A stretch of 64,000 nt of DNA from DATKEJ01 sp963768715 (GCA_963768715.1 CAVYJC010000007.1:62001-126000), one strand, 5' to 3'; shown: positions 17,268-25,741, counted from the stretch's first letter. The notes: generated by a model not told the origin, from the letters alone. Made by a program: numbers and translations.

Positions 17268-20105
17268 CTAGGTGTCATTCTCCCACTGAAAGACGTAAGC
17301 TGATCCCGTGTCGCTACCGGCACTACCAGCGTCTGCCGGAGCACCTATCAGGATTAGATCGCCGCTGCACGAAATGGTCCGTCCAAAGTCGTCATCGGCC
17401 TCCCCGTCTGAAGCACTGAGCTTTTGTTCAAGTGCCCACTCGTCTCCACTCTTGCGGAAGACGTAGGCAGCTCCGCGATCCTGTTGCTCACCCAGAGCCC
17501 CGACAACCAAGTAATCCTCGCAAGTCGTAATCACGTGACCAAACAGATCGCCAGCTTGCCTGACGGGCGCTACCAGCTGCTGTAGAAACTCGACGTTGAC
17601 CCCATTGACCTCATAGACATAGACGGCGCCTCTGCTTTCGTCGTGGTATTCGGCGGCCACAAGAACGGTATTGTCATGAACGTCCACGACGTTTCCATAC
17701 GCCATCTGGTCCAACTCACCGAACTGATCCGCGTCGAAGGGCAGTAACTTGCTCACGAAAGTCCACGATCCCGACGAATGCCCGTACACGTATGCGGCTC
17801 CATCGATAGGGCCTGCATCACTGTCACTTCGGTCTCCAACAACCAATAGGTCACCTTCGACTGCTACGGATCTTCCAAACTCGTCGCTGGGCTGCGTGGG
17901 TAGCAACACCTCACCGAAGCTCAACAGACCATTGGTCTCGCTGTACACGACAGCGCGTCCGCTCCATGTTCCAAAAACAGCTGTGGACCCGTCGTAATCA
18001 GCGGCGACACCAAAATGTGAGATACTCTGTCCACTCGGCGGCACGACTTCCTGGAGCTGAACCCAATTGTCGGATCCCCGAACAAACATGTACGCAGCTC
18101 CGTCATCGCCGCGTGCGTGTGCAGTCACTATCAGTTTCCCGCCATTCACGGCCAGCGCTTCCCCAAACTCGTCACCTTGCTCGCCGTCGGCAGCATGGAG
18201 TTCCTCCACTTGTTGAAACAGGGGGTTGTCGTCATAGATCACGAGGATCTCGTCAGTGTCGGCGTTCCCGTCCGTGTCAATGGCAGTCACGGTTATCACA
18301 TTTGCGCCCGGCTGAAGAAGAATATCGTCGACGGTCCAGTCAGTGGTTCCGATCGCGACGCCGGTACCCCCCTTGTCGTTTGACCAGAAGATTTCTACCA
18401 CCCCCACGTTATCAGTCGCGAATCCGGCAATGTCGACCGTCGGATCGGTTGTCCAGTATTCCTGGTAAAAAACGGGCTCGACAATCTGAACGCGCGGTCC
18501 CATAAGGCCTGGAGGACGCTCGCTAACCACAAAGGCAAGGACGGAAATTGCGGGATAGTCGGAGTTCGTCAGGAGTTGGTATCCCTGGCCATCGTCTAAT
18601 TCGACCCATCCCTGTATCCATCCGTACGAGACGAAGGGGGCAGCCAACGCCTCGCCTTGGTACGTAACATCATCGAAGCTGTTCAGGCACAGTGGCGGAT
18701 CGTATCGCTGTTCAGGCCATTCCCGCTGGTACGACTGGCCGGTAGTCGGATGGACAAAATCTCCAGTAGCCTTGAATCCTCGAATGCATACGTCGTCGGG
18801 ACCGCCGTTCTCGACTGTAAACACGATTGGTAGATCCTCAGACGTGAAGGTGTTCACAACACCGTCAAACCGGATGCCATCTTCGATTTCTAGCGGCATG
18901 TCTGTCTCGACTTCCAAGACACCCAGATTGCTCGTGGACGACCATTCGCTAGTCCACGCCCGCACACTGTAAACCCCTATATCGCCGATCTGTGCGCTGG
19001 GTATCGAAAGAACGGCCTCGTCTTCACCGGGAATGGGCTGGCCCGCGCGGTACCACTGATACTGGACGGACTCCTGGTCAGCCTTGCCAAGTTGCGTGGC
19101 TTCCGGACCGCTGATATATCCCCAAAGCGTCGAGACAATCTCAATTAGAGTGTCCCAGAACGTTTTTTGGCGTTCGGGGATTGTGACGTATGGATCGGTC
19201 GAAGGCTCGACGGGGACAACATGGTGGCTATCGATGAAATCGGACGGATCGAGAATTCCAATGTCTTTCATCGCTTGGTGGCTTCCAAAATAGCCTGGGG
19301 TGAACACGCCCCCCCAGTCATCTTTCCGGATCTCGAAATGCAGGTGGGGCCATGTATCTGGAAAAGCATCGGTGCCTTTGATATCTCCGATTCGCGCAAT
19401 TGCCGTACCTCGACTGATCTGCGACTCGCTGATTACGGGTGGGATAATCTGACCATTCACATTTGCGGCGCCAGGGCTAGTGTCGAGTGCGGTAACGTGA
19501 GCATATATGGAATAGTAGATCTCTCCGTCACGCTCGTGCCTCAGAACAATCTGATATCCCCATGCGTTCGGATCGGACGAATCCACAACGCGGACCAGCG
19601 TACCGTCCGCCACTGCGTAAACACATTCCCCTAGATCGTAGTCTTGAGTACCAAGGTTCCAGTCCTCGCCACTGTGGTACGTTGAACCGTTTCGTGCACC
19701 AACATCCTGTGCGTTCCGCCAGGTACTATTGATGTCCGCTACATCTACTCCCTCTGTATTTGCCTCTCGCTTGTGCGGACCCTCTTGGTCTGGATACAGT
19801 GTGTTCACCTCATAGTCATCGCCAACGTCATAAGTGGTTGGCTTAAGCCCCCAGGGGAACTCAGCTACCGCTTGATACTCCTGCGCACTCTTCCATCCTC
19901 GGTTTCCGATCGGATACTCAAATCCGTCAGGGTTTTCAGACGGGTATTTGGTTGCGTTGGCGCACGTCGATTTGTCCATGCTAAAGCTTGAACCCTTTGA
20001 CAGGGTCGAGTTCGCATTTAGCACCTGTCCGGCAGCGAGCTCGGCTCCGGCTAGAACGATTGCCAAGACAAGCGGTGCCGTGAATAAACGCCACCTTGGG
20101 TCCAT
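17268..20105 (-). CDS. Secreted M23 peptidase with Ig-like and FG-GAP repeats, truncated
   Basis: A 945-residue frame. The start at 20105 gives the signal peptide MDPRWRLFTAPLVLAIVLAG, whereas the frame's first Met at 20234 gives no export signal. Residues about 125-290 form an M23/LytM metallopeptidase: YHSGEDWN supplies the first zinc His and Asp, and HLHFEIR the H-x-H. An Ig-like domain follows (YQWYRAGQPIPGEDEAVLSI, DIGVYSVRAW), then a TDNVGVVEIFW module and about five FG-GAP beta-propeller repeats (GDEFGEALAVNGGKLIV, DEFGRSVAVEGDLLVVGD). It ends at a TAG after QWENDT, but coding homology continues beyond, so the original protein was near 1,380 residues. It probably acted on or bound peptidoglycan or peptide at the cell surface. 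Confidence 0.75.
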   Translation of the reverse strand: MDPRWRLFTAPLVLAIVLAGAELAAGQVLNANSTLSKGSSFSMDKSTCANATKYPSENPDGFEYPIGNRGWKSAQEYQAVAEFPWGLKPTTYDVGDDYEVNTLYPDQEGPHKREANTEGVDVADINSTWRNAQDVGARNGSTYHSGEDWNLGTQDYDLGECVYAVADGTLVRVVDSSDPNAWGYQIVLRHERDGEIYYSIYAHVTALDTSPGAANVNGQIIPPVISESQISRGTAIARIGDIKGTDAFPDTWPHLHFEIRKDDWGGVFTPGYFGSHQAMKDIGILDPSDFIDSHHVVPVEPSTDPYVTIPERQKTFWDTLIEIVSTLWGYISGPEATQLGKADQESVQYQWYRAGQPIPGEDEAVLSIPSAQIGDIGVYSVRAWTSEWSSTSNLGVLEVETDMPLEIEDGIRFDGVVNTFTSEDLPIVFTVENGGPDDVCIRGFKATGDFVHPTTGQSYQREWPEQRYDPPLCLNSFDDVTYQGEALAAPFVSYGWIQGWVELDDGQGYQLLTNSDYPAISVLAFVVSERPPGLMGPRVQIVEPVFYQEYWTTDPTVDIAGFATDNVGVVEIFWSNDKGGTGVAIGTTDWTVDDILLQPGANVITVTAIDTDGNADTDEILVIYDDNPLFQQVEELHAADGEQGDEFGEALAVNGGKLIVTAHARGDDGAAYMFVRGSDNWVQLQEVVPPSGQSISHFGVAADYDGSTAVFGTWSGRAVVYSETNGLLSFGEVLLPTQPSDEFGRSVAVEGDLLVVGDRSDSDAGPIDGAAYVYGHSSGSWTFVSKLLPFDADQFGELDQMAYGNVVDVHDNTVLVAAEYHDESRGAVYVYEVNGVNVEFLQQLVAPVRQAGDLFGHVITTCEDYLVVGALGEQQDRGAAYVFRKSGDEWALEQKLSASDGEADDDFGRTISCSGDLILIGAPADAGSAGSDTGSAYVFQWENDT

Positions 20106-20318
20106 GACGGGATTAGTACAGTTCGGACTTAACGATGTCCTAAACGTGCTCGGCTGAGTCTCTAAGGACGCTGAGGCAGGAGAATCATACGCTCTCCGGC
20201 TAGTGAGTGAGATGCCTAACGCGAGTGCCTCCAAGCGTTGGTCTCACGATGCACATAGAGGATACGAAAAGACAGAATCGAAACACAATAAGAACGCGGA
20301 ACACCTAGCACCGTGTCG

Positions 20319-20531
20319 CTACGGGCTGACATCCTCCTCATACGTCAGCCCAAACACCGTATCCGTCAGCCACTTCTTGAACGACTCGTTGTCGCTGAAT
20401 TGCTTGAACAGCTGGCTGTCATCTTTCATGATAGCCAGCATGACTCGCCCTAAGGCCTTATCGTGCTCTATCCTGGCGTTTGCCTTGTCTGAGTTCTTTC
20501 GGGCGTTTTGATAGGCTGTATCGGCCGCCAC
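20319..20531 (-). pseudogene. HsdR C-terminal relic
   Basis: A 70-codon stretch reading AYQNARKNSDKANARIEHDK, LGRVMLAIMKDDSQLFKQFS and DNESFKKWLTDTVFGLTY, the C-terminal helical tail of type I restriction endonuclease R subunits. It opens at a GTG directly after an in-frame TGA, so nothing of the motor or nuclease domains remains. It lies at the left border of duplicated block B, and its diverged twin sits at the same place in block A. Confidence 0.75.
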
Positions 20532-20574
20532 TAATCTTCAAGGACCCTTTGCTTCCGACTCACAGGAAACGCCC

Positions 20575-21096
20575 TTACTTGTTTTCATCTGGGGAGTTTT
20601 CCAAACGAGAGGCATCAAAGTCCTTTTCAACGTTACGGAGAGCCGCCGTCACGTCGTCCAGATCAGCTTCCCAGATAACCCCATCAGCAAACCTAACTTT
20701 ACTCACATAGGCAACCCCGGTATGAAAACTGAAGTCAGCGTATGAAGAAGAGACCCAAGTCCCCTTCCCGGTCTTTCCGGGACTCGTATCACTCATGTCT
20801 ATTCCACCCGTCCTATCAAGGAATTCGTTGAAGATGCTAAACGAAACGAGGCCGATCTGACAAGCAACGATCTCTTTGTCGGACACATTCTGATACTCGA
20901 CTGCATGATGGATTCCGTCCCTCGAATATGTACCCCCCTTTTGATAAGTGGCCACGTACTTAGTGATCTTCATCGGCGCATCGGTCTGGCCAATGACGAT
21001 CGACACAGGTTCTTGGGCTGTTGCCTCTGCGCGTAGATAGAGAATGGCCGACAGGGTGAGGACGGTTCGAAACATTACAAGCATGAACGTTTTCAT
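20575..21096 (-). CDS. Secreted 173-residue protein, copy B
   Basis: Same protein as at 5568-6089 apart from an Arg in the signal region (LYLRAEATAQ). Exported, beta-rich, no known domain. It lies last in the block's gene order, with about 110 bp to the zinc-ribbon gene upstream. Near-identity of the two copies suggests recent duplication or gene conversion. Confidence 0.7.
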   Translation of the reverse strand: MKTFMLVMFRTVLTLSAILYLRAEATAQEPVSIVIGQTDAPMKITKYVATYQKGGTYSRDGIHHAVEYQNVSDKEIVACQIGLVSFSIFNEFLDRTGGIDMSDTSPGKTGKGTWVSSSYADFSFHTGVAYVSKVRFADGVIWEADLDDVTAALRNVEKDFDASRLENSPDENK

Positions 21097-21205
21097 GATT
21101 GATCTCCATGGCTAGTAGAAATGCTTCCCCACTGGTTACGCGGGATTTCGGCGGCGGATTGGATCAACACGTCGAAACCTGTCACACCTAGTCAATTAAC
21201 AGGAG

Positions 21206-21520
21206 TCAACGCTTCTTCTTCCGCGCGAGCAATCCGAAAACGATGGCTAGCAGCCCGAATACAAGCATGGGATCCATCACGTCGAGAACCTCGGGGCTTG
21301 GCGGAGCGGAAGGATTGTCGGCAATAACCAGGAGTATTTTCGCCAGAATGTAGATCGATATAAGTCCGCACGCCCACATCAGAAAGAGAAACACGAGCCG
21401 TGCTAGAGATCTGTTGGTCCGATGTTCTGCCTTTTTCCGAAGCGGATACCCGCAGTGCGGGCATGAATCAGCACGATCGGAAATTTGAGCGCTGCATTCG
21501 GGACAGGTTGAAAGAGCCAC
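21206..21520 (-). CDS. Zinc-ribbon membrane protein, copy B
   Basis: A 104-residue protein. The GTG start at 21520 is chosen for the AAGGAG site upstream and by analogy with the neighbouring paralogue. The ribbon reads CPECSAQISDRADSCPHCGY: the fourth residue of the first knuckle is Ser instead of Gly in copy A, but all four Cys are kept. Two transmembrane segments and a basic tail follow. Gene order and spacing are as in copy A. Confidence 0.7.
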   Translation of the reverse strand: MALSTCPECSAQISDRADSCPHCGYPLRKKAEHRTNRSLARLVFLFLMWACGLISIYILAKILLVIADNPSAPPSPEVLDVMDPMLVFGLLAIVFGLLARKKKR

Positions 21521-21533
21521 GGGCCTATTCTCC

Positions 21534-22082
21534 TTATGGATCATCAGCTCGCACAAGAAGGAACTCGGCCGGATCCCCTCGTCGATTCATTCCCTCGGCT
21601 TTCACAAAAATGGCCCGATGCTGACGACTGTAGGTTATCGTGTGAATACCCCAATCACCCTCCTGGCCACCGCGAGGTTCGCCCCGAACGGGAGTACCGG
21701 ACTCAGTATACCGGTACTGCCCAGTGAACTGCAGACTGCCAAATTCTGATACTGGGATCGTACTCTCCCAACTTCCACGATTTGATTTGGCACGTAGATA
21801 CAGACGAGGACGCAGTCGAACGATATTCCAAGGTGAAAATTCTACAACGGTGACCGCCTCTTCATTCAGTTCACCTGCTAGACTTTGCGGGTGATAGACA
21901 CCATCGATCCCTTTGAGATCGGAAAAGAACATTCGGACTCGAAATATGAGTCCAATCAGAAGTGCCGCTAAGATGGTCGCGGCAAGAGAGATTCGGAATT
22001 CTTGAGTTTTGGCGCAGACCGCCACAACGACTGGAAGGGCGACGACAATCAACACCGCAGTCGCCGCGCGAAGGGCCTTCAT
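21534..22082 (-). CDS. Membrane-anchored 182-residue protein, copy B
   Basis: Two N-terminal membrane segments and a beta-rich soluble part, as in 6526-7074, with only a few substitutions (for example Ala for Thr near residue 6 and Gly for Arg near residue 140). It is followed 13 bp later by the zinc-ribbon gene. The start of the next gene upstream (22161-22793) has its stop about 80 bp away, so all four may form one operon in this copy. Confidence 0.65.
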   Translation of the reverse strand: MKALRAATAVLIVVALPVVVAVCAKTQEFRISLAATILAALLIGLIFRVRMFFSDLKGIDGVYHPQSLAGELNEEAVTVVEFSPWNIVRLRPRLYLRAKSNRGSWESTIPVSEFGSLQFTGQYRYTESGTPVRGEPRGGQEGDWGIHTITYSRQHRAIFVKAEGMNRRGDPAEFLLVRADDP

Positions 22083-22160
22083 GGTGGACCTCCAATGGCT
22101 AGTGGGAATGCCTCACCGCTCATTACGCGGATTCGGGCGGTGGACTGAATCAAAGGATAC

Positions 22161-22793
22161 TCAATGCCCACGCGCATATCTCTTGAGAGCTCTAACCTCT
22201 GGATCGGCCGAACTCGTAGCGGCTTTCGTAGACGACCCGTTGGGAGCTGCCGAGAACGCCTCCGCTGTCGCATCAACCGACAATACCATTCCGCTTGGTT
22301 CAGTTCGGCTTCCAGAAACCAACCAGACACCGATGGTCTTCTGATCCTCTAATCCTGGACAGTCCAGATAGGCTGCCACATACTGCGAGTTTGCATGACT
22401 GGAAGATTTCAATGACCAACCGCGCGTTGTCTGGCAACCATGGTTAATGTGGCCTCCACCGGATTCAATCATGTACTGAATATACTCGATCTGCTTTGCT
22501 GTTGCTTGGTGGACGTTCAACGGTGGAACGGCCGGCCCCTGAGCGCTCTCGGGCCTCGACGGCTTCGCGGTCTGTGTTGTCGCCCCCGGAGGCTCCGGTG
22601 CTTTTCCCTCATTGCTGTTCTTGGATAAGACTATTACCGCGAGGACCACTCCGATGGCTAATAGGGCCACTTTGAATTTCCCGGTATTCGGATATTCGGG
22701 CTTGGCTGGCTCAAATGGGCAGCCGCAGTGTGGACACTGCACTGCGCGATCAGAAACCTGACTGCCGCATTCGGGACATTTTGATAAGGCCAT
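22161..22793 (-). CDS. Zinc-ribbon, single-TM protein with exported C-terminus
   Basis: A 210-residue protein. MALSKCPECGSQVSDRAVQCPHCGCPF is a double-knuckle zinc ribbon closely related to that of the 104-residue protein in the same block. A single membrane segment (KVALLAIGVVLAVIVL) is followed by a Pro/Thr-rich linker and a C-terminal domain with YIQYMIESGGGHIN, TRGWSLKSSS and YVAAYLDCPG. No named family is recognised. It is present only in copy B; copy A keeps just its last codons. The shared N-terminal ribbon suggests that the two proteins dock to one partner or have a common ancestor. Confidence 0.7.
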   Translation of the reverse strand: MALSKCPECGSQVSDRAVQCPHCGCPFEPAKPEYPNTGKFKVALLAIGVVLAVIVLSKNSNEGKAPEPPGATTQTAKPSRPESAQGPAVPPLNVHQATAKQIEYIQYMIESGGGHINHGCQTTRGWSLKSSSHANSQYVAAYLDCPGLEDQKTIGVWLVSGSRTEPSGMVLSVDATAEAFSAAPNGSSTKAATSSADPEVRALKRYARGH

Positions 22794-22819
22794 GGTTTCT
22801 TTCCTCTAGTGGATTGGCT

Positions 22820-22888
22820 ATTTCAACTTCACCACACCAGCCACCTTCCCCACAATCTTCAGATCAACCTCCAGGCCAGTGAGGCTTG
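22820..22888 (-). pseudogene. Possible S24/LexA-type repressor C-terminal stub
   Basis: A short in-frame stretch reads LTGLEVDLKIVGKVAGVVKLK then stop, which resembles the very end of S24-family repressors (IVGKVVGVVR). It is open only from a TAA about 23 codons upstream. If correct, it is a remnant of the mobile element's own regulator next to the attachment tRNA. The evidence is limited to about 20 residues. Confidence 0.35.
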
Positions 22889-23140
22889 ATTAATACTTGT
22901 CGGCGGTGGTCATCCGTCAGCAAAAGATAGGCGAAATGTTGTTGACGACTGGTTCAGACCATGGAGACTCCCTTGAGCGACCGAAGGACATCGAGTGCGT
23001 GGTTGGCCCTCAACACGATTCGAAGATTCAGACAAAGTCAAGTGGCCCAGCCCCGAAACCTCAACCAGGACCTTAAACCATATATAAAAGGCAATATCCA
23101 TAACCAATTATGATTATGGGCCTTATATCGATGCTTCAAG
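22889..23140. other. Non-coding tail of island with nested inverted repeat
   Basis: No gene. Around 23079-23132 two nested inverted repeats are visible: outer arms atataaaaggc and gccttatat, inner arms ccataa and ttatgg. They end about ten bases from the tRNA 3' end. Copy A has the inner but not the full outer arm (7336-7380). Confidence 0.6.
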
Positions 23141-23213
<73 letters not shown>

Positions 23214-23270
23214 TCGTAGGAACGAAGAATATAGGGAAGGCAACCGGGTTGCGACCAAGAGGTTTCGTGA

Positions 23271-23312
23271 ATGAGGAATGAGAAATAATGAACGAGGAAT
23301 GGCTTCCGCCGG
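23271..23312 (+). repeat. Heptad tract, left arm of inverted pair
   Basis: Units gaatgag, gaatgag, aaataat, gaacgag, gaatggc followed by ttccgccgg. The inverse of its inner end (gaacgaggaatggct.ccgc) lies at 23768-23795, so the two tracts flank the four-helix-bundle gene as inverted repeats with heptads outermost. Confidence 0.75.
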
Positions 23313-23328
23313 CTACTTTCAATCAGCC

Positions 23329-23700
23329 TCAGCGACCAATCTTCCGACGCTCGTTTCTCTTAGCTGTGCGTGCCGACGCAGCAAAAACGGCCAGAAGTTC
23401 ATTTGCCTCGTGAATGAGGCTGTCCGCTGCGTCTCGCTTGGAGCAGCCTGAACTGACAATCAATTCCACCCAGTAGAGTGATTCCTCGAGCTCCTGAAGT
23501 GCCGTTTCAACCTTACTGATGAACTCCTTCCGCGATCGGGCTCGGCACGCCTCACTATAGTTGGCTCCAACCGAGGTTGCGCTCCTCACCAACTGCTGTC
23601 TTGCCGTTCGCATCAGAATGGTATCGGGCTCTGACTGCGCAAAATTGATTACGCCGAGACTGAATTTGCGCGTCCTGTTCCGAAGATTCTCTCCCTTCAT
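23329..23700 (-). CDS. Four-helix-bundle protein (S23/IVP family)
   Basis: A 123-residue protein. The start at 23700 (MKGENLRNRTRKFSLGVINF) is chosen because sequence upstream of it in frame is translated heptad repeat. SATSVGANYSEACRARSRKE, then FISKVETALQELEESLYWVELI is the hallmark of the 23S rRNA intervening-sequence/four-helix-bundle family (TIGR02436), which also includes the Avd accessory proteins of diversity-generating retroelements. The cellular role of most members is unknown. No reverse transcriptase or variable repeat is nearby. It is flanked by inverted 7-base-period tracts, like a small cassette. Confidence 0.85.
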   Translation of the reverse strand: MKGENLRNRTRKFSLGVINFAQSEPDTILMRTARQQLVRSATSVGANYSEACRARSRKEFISKVETALQELEESLYWVELIVSSGCSKRDAADSLIHEANELLAVFAASARTAKRNERRKIGR

Positions 23701-23767
23701 GACCACCGGTTTACCACAAAGACACCTGACGGGCGAAATCATAACCTCCGCTTGGCCAAATAAAGGG

Positions 23768-23817
23768 ACGCGGCAGCCATTCCTCGTTCCGTATTCATTG
23801 TTCATCATTTCAGTTCT
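23768..23817 (-). repeat. Heptad tract, right arm of inverted pair
   Basis: Inverse orientation of the 23271-23312 tract: inner end gcggcagccattcctcgttc, then units gtattca, ttgttca, tcatttc. Together they bracket the four-helix-bundle gene. Confidence 0.75.
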
Positions 23818-23945
23818 CGATTGACACCTCTCCTCTTCACCCCCCCCAACAACCACAATAATCCACCGCCCGGAACCGTTCTCTTCATAAAACCTTTACA
23901 ATAGATACGCAAAGCCGCTCGCCCTCCAACTAACCGCGATTTGCC

Positions 23946-24602
23946 ATGGCCCTCCCCAATCGCCCCAACAAGTTTCGCCGGCTGTACCCGATCCTGATCG
24001 AGGTCGGATTCGTAGCATCCCTCCTCCTCGTCATCGGTGCGTTTCGAGCCAATTACCGGACCGACACAGGTCTTGATTTGACCAGTACGCCCATCGAGCC
24101 GATCGAGCTCGTCCCGATCGTTCCGACCAACATTACACCAAAACCGCCTCCCCCACCGATGCCGCCCGTTCCGGTTGAGGTGCCTAACGACGAAGTCCTC
24201 GACGACGAACCGATAGATATCGATTCGGAGATTCACATCAATGAAACGCCTCCCGTCCCGCCACCGCCGCCCCGAGTACCCACCGTGGACAACAGTCCAG
24301 GCGAAATCTTCGTCGTCGTCGAAGACTATCCGAAACCAATCGGCGGGATGGAAGGAATCATGCGTCGCCTCCAGTACCCCGAAATCGCCCGAAAAGCCGG
24401 CATCGAAGGACGTGTCACGGTTCAGTTCGTGATCGAGAAGGACGGAACCGTCTCGAATCCGCAGGTCCTCAAGGGCATCGGCGGCGGATGTGACGAAGCA
24501 GCAGTAAAAGCTATCCGCGATACGCGATTCACTCCGGGAATGCAACGAAAGAAACCCGTGAGGGTGAGGATGTCGATTCCCATCGTCTTTAAAATGAATT
24601 AG
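23946..24602 (+). CDS. TonB-family energy transducer
   Basis: A 218-residue protein. A cytoplasmic N-terminus and one membrane anchor (about residues 15-33, LIEVGFVASLLLVIGAF) are followed by a Pro-rich periplasmic spacer (KPPPPPMPPVPVEVP, VPPPPPRVP) and a C-terminal TonB domain (about 130-218: YPEIARKAGIEGRVTVQFVI, DEAAVKAIRDTRFTPGM). It couples inner-membrane proton-motive force, with ExbBD, to outer-membrane TonB-dependent receptors. Neither exbBD nor a receptor is present in this window. A 7-base-period tract begins directly at its stop codon. Confidence 0.93.
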   Translation: MALPNRPNKFRRLYPILIEVGFVASLLLVIGAFRANYRTDTGLDLTSTPIEPIELVPIVPTNITPKPPPPPMPPVPVEVPNDEVLDDEPIDIDSEIHINETPPVPPPPPRVPTVDNSPGEIFVVVEDYPKPIGGMEGIMRRLQYPEIARKAGIEGRVTVQFVIEKDGTVSNPQVLKGIGGGCDEAAVKAIRDTRFTPGMQRKKPVRVRMSIPIVFKMN

Positions 24603-24850
24603 GATTGAGGATTGAGGATTGAGGATTGAGGATTGAGTATTGGGGGCATTGCCACTCTTCCTCGCCTCCGGTCCCGCAGTGAGGGCTCACCCCTGCTGTT
24701 TGACTGTTTGCTGTTTGCTGTTTGCTGTTTGCTGTTTGGTATTTGCTGTTTGGTATTTGCTGTTTGGTATTTGGTGTTTGGTATTTGGTGTTTGGTATTT
24801 GGTGTTTGGTATTTGGTATTTCCGTTCCTCGTTCCGTATTCAGCATTCAT
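24600..24850. repeat. Extended heptad tracts (GGATTGA and TTTGSTR types)
   Basis: Two tracts and nothing else fill the space between TonB and ppk2. The first has six or so GGATTGA units (24602-24640). The second, about 24703-24850, runs through roughly twenty 7-base units that drift from tgtttgc to tatttgg and then to ttccgtt/cctcgtt types, keeping period 7 throughout. The intervening 24645-24700 is unrelated. Translated frames here are artefacts of the repeat. Confidence 0.85.
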
Positions 24851-24913
24851 CGCCCTCCGCTCCGTACATTGCTGCCTTGTTGTCATTTCGTCACCAGGTT
24901 GTAAGGCATCCCC

Positions 24914-25741
24914 GTGGGTAAGGAGACCAGCAAGAGCCAACGTTTGACGCCCGAGCTGTATCAACAGGAATTGATCAAGCTCCAGGAAGAGTTGGTCATG
25001 CTGCAGGAGCACATTCGAAGAAAAGGCCTCCGCGTGGCGGTCATCTTCGAAGGACGCGACGCATCCGGGAAAGGCGGCGTCATTAAGCGGATCACGCAGC
25101 GACTCAATCCGCGAGTCGTGAGAGTCGTGGCGCTGGGTGTGCCTACGGAACGCGAGGTCGGAGAGTGGTACTTCCAGCGATATGCCCCGCACCTGCCGGC
25201 TGCAGGGGAAATGGTACTCTTCGACCGCAGTTGGTACAACCGCGCCGGCGTGGAACGCGTGATGGGATTCTGCACCGACAATCAGTATCGCGAGTTCCTT
25301 CGCTCATGCCCAGAATTCGAACGGATGCTGGTCCGGTCGGGCATCACGCTGATCAAGTACTGGTTCTCGATCAGCGCCGAGGAGCAACAGCGCAGGCTCG
25401 AGCAGCGCATGCGGGACCCAAAACGACGCTGGAAGATCAGCGACATTGATCTCGAGTCACGACGCCGATGGGTCGATTATTCGCGCGCCAAAGACGCCAT
25501 GATGATGTACACAGACATCGACGTCGCTCCCTGGTACGTTGTCGACGCCGATCACAAGAAGGCGGCACGATTGAACTGCATGCACCACCTGGTCAGCCAG
25601 ATTGACTACGATCATCTTGCGCCGGATCCCGTGGAAATTCCTGAGATTCGGGAGGATCCCGGGTATCGTCGCCCGCCGATCGACAGCCAGAAGTGGGTGC
25701 CGGCTGTTTACGGAAGAAGCAAGAAGCGGAATGAGGAGTGA
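24914..25741 (+). CDS. ppk2: Polyphosphate kinase 2
   Basis: A 275-residue protein starting at GTG 24914; no better start is seen. The Walker A is EGRDASGKGG (about 46-55) and the lid/Walker B-type motif DRSWYNR (104-110). YWFSISAEEQQRRLEQRMRD and KDAMMMYTDI are typical of single-domain class I PPK2 enzymes, which transfer phosphate from polyphosphate to nucleoside diphosphates (mainly ADP or GDP). It is cytosolic. The length is normal for a single-domain member. The gene lies alone between heptad tracts, so regulation is not evident. Confidence 0.95.
   Translation: MGKETSKSQRLTPELYQQELIKLQEELVMLQEHIRRKGLRVAVIFEGRDASGKGGVIKRITQRLNPRVVRVVALGVPTEREVGEWYFQRYAPHLPAAGEMVLFDRSWYNRAGVERVMGFCTDNQYREFLRSCPEFERMLVRSGITLIKYWFSISAEEQQRRLEQRMRDPKRRWKISDIDLESRRRWVDYSRAKDAMMMYTDIDVAPWYVVDADHKKAARLNCMHHLVSQIDYDHLAPDPVEIPEIREDPGYRRPPIDSQKWVPAVYGRSKKRNEE

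Larger units (their letters stand above)
20427..23121. repeat. Duplicated island block, copy B (complete)
   Basis: The fuller copy of the block at 5420-7373. It contains the HsdR relic edge, the secreted protein, two zinc-ribbon proteins, the 182-residue membrane protein and a tail next to tRNA-Phe. The extra 731 bp (22217-22947) absent from copy A carry most of the 210-residue gene and a possible S24-repressor stub. Confidence 0.88.

Noticed and set aside
23090..23115. dif/XerCD-type site next to tRNA-Phe
   Set aside because: The inner arms ccataa/ttatgg have the wrong spacing (10 bases instead of about 6), and the arms are too short.
23329..23700. Avd protein of a diversity-generating retroelement
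   Set aside because: Same fold family, but no reverse transcriptase, template repeat or variable repeat is nearby.
24602..24850. CRISPR-like array
   Set aside because: Units are 7 bases long without spacers, and the unit sequence drifts; there are no cas genes.
24599..25192. Minus-strand open frame of 197 residues
   Set aside because: It consists of translated heptad repeat (NTKYQTP-type) and the antisense of ppk2.
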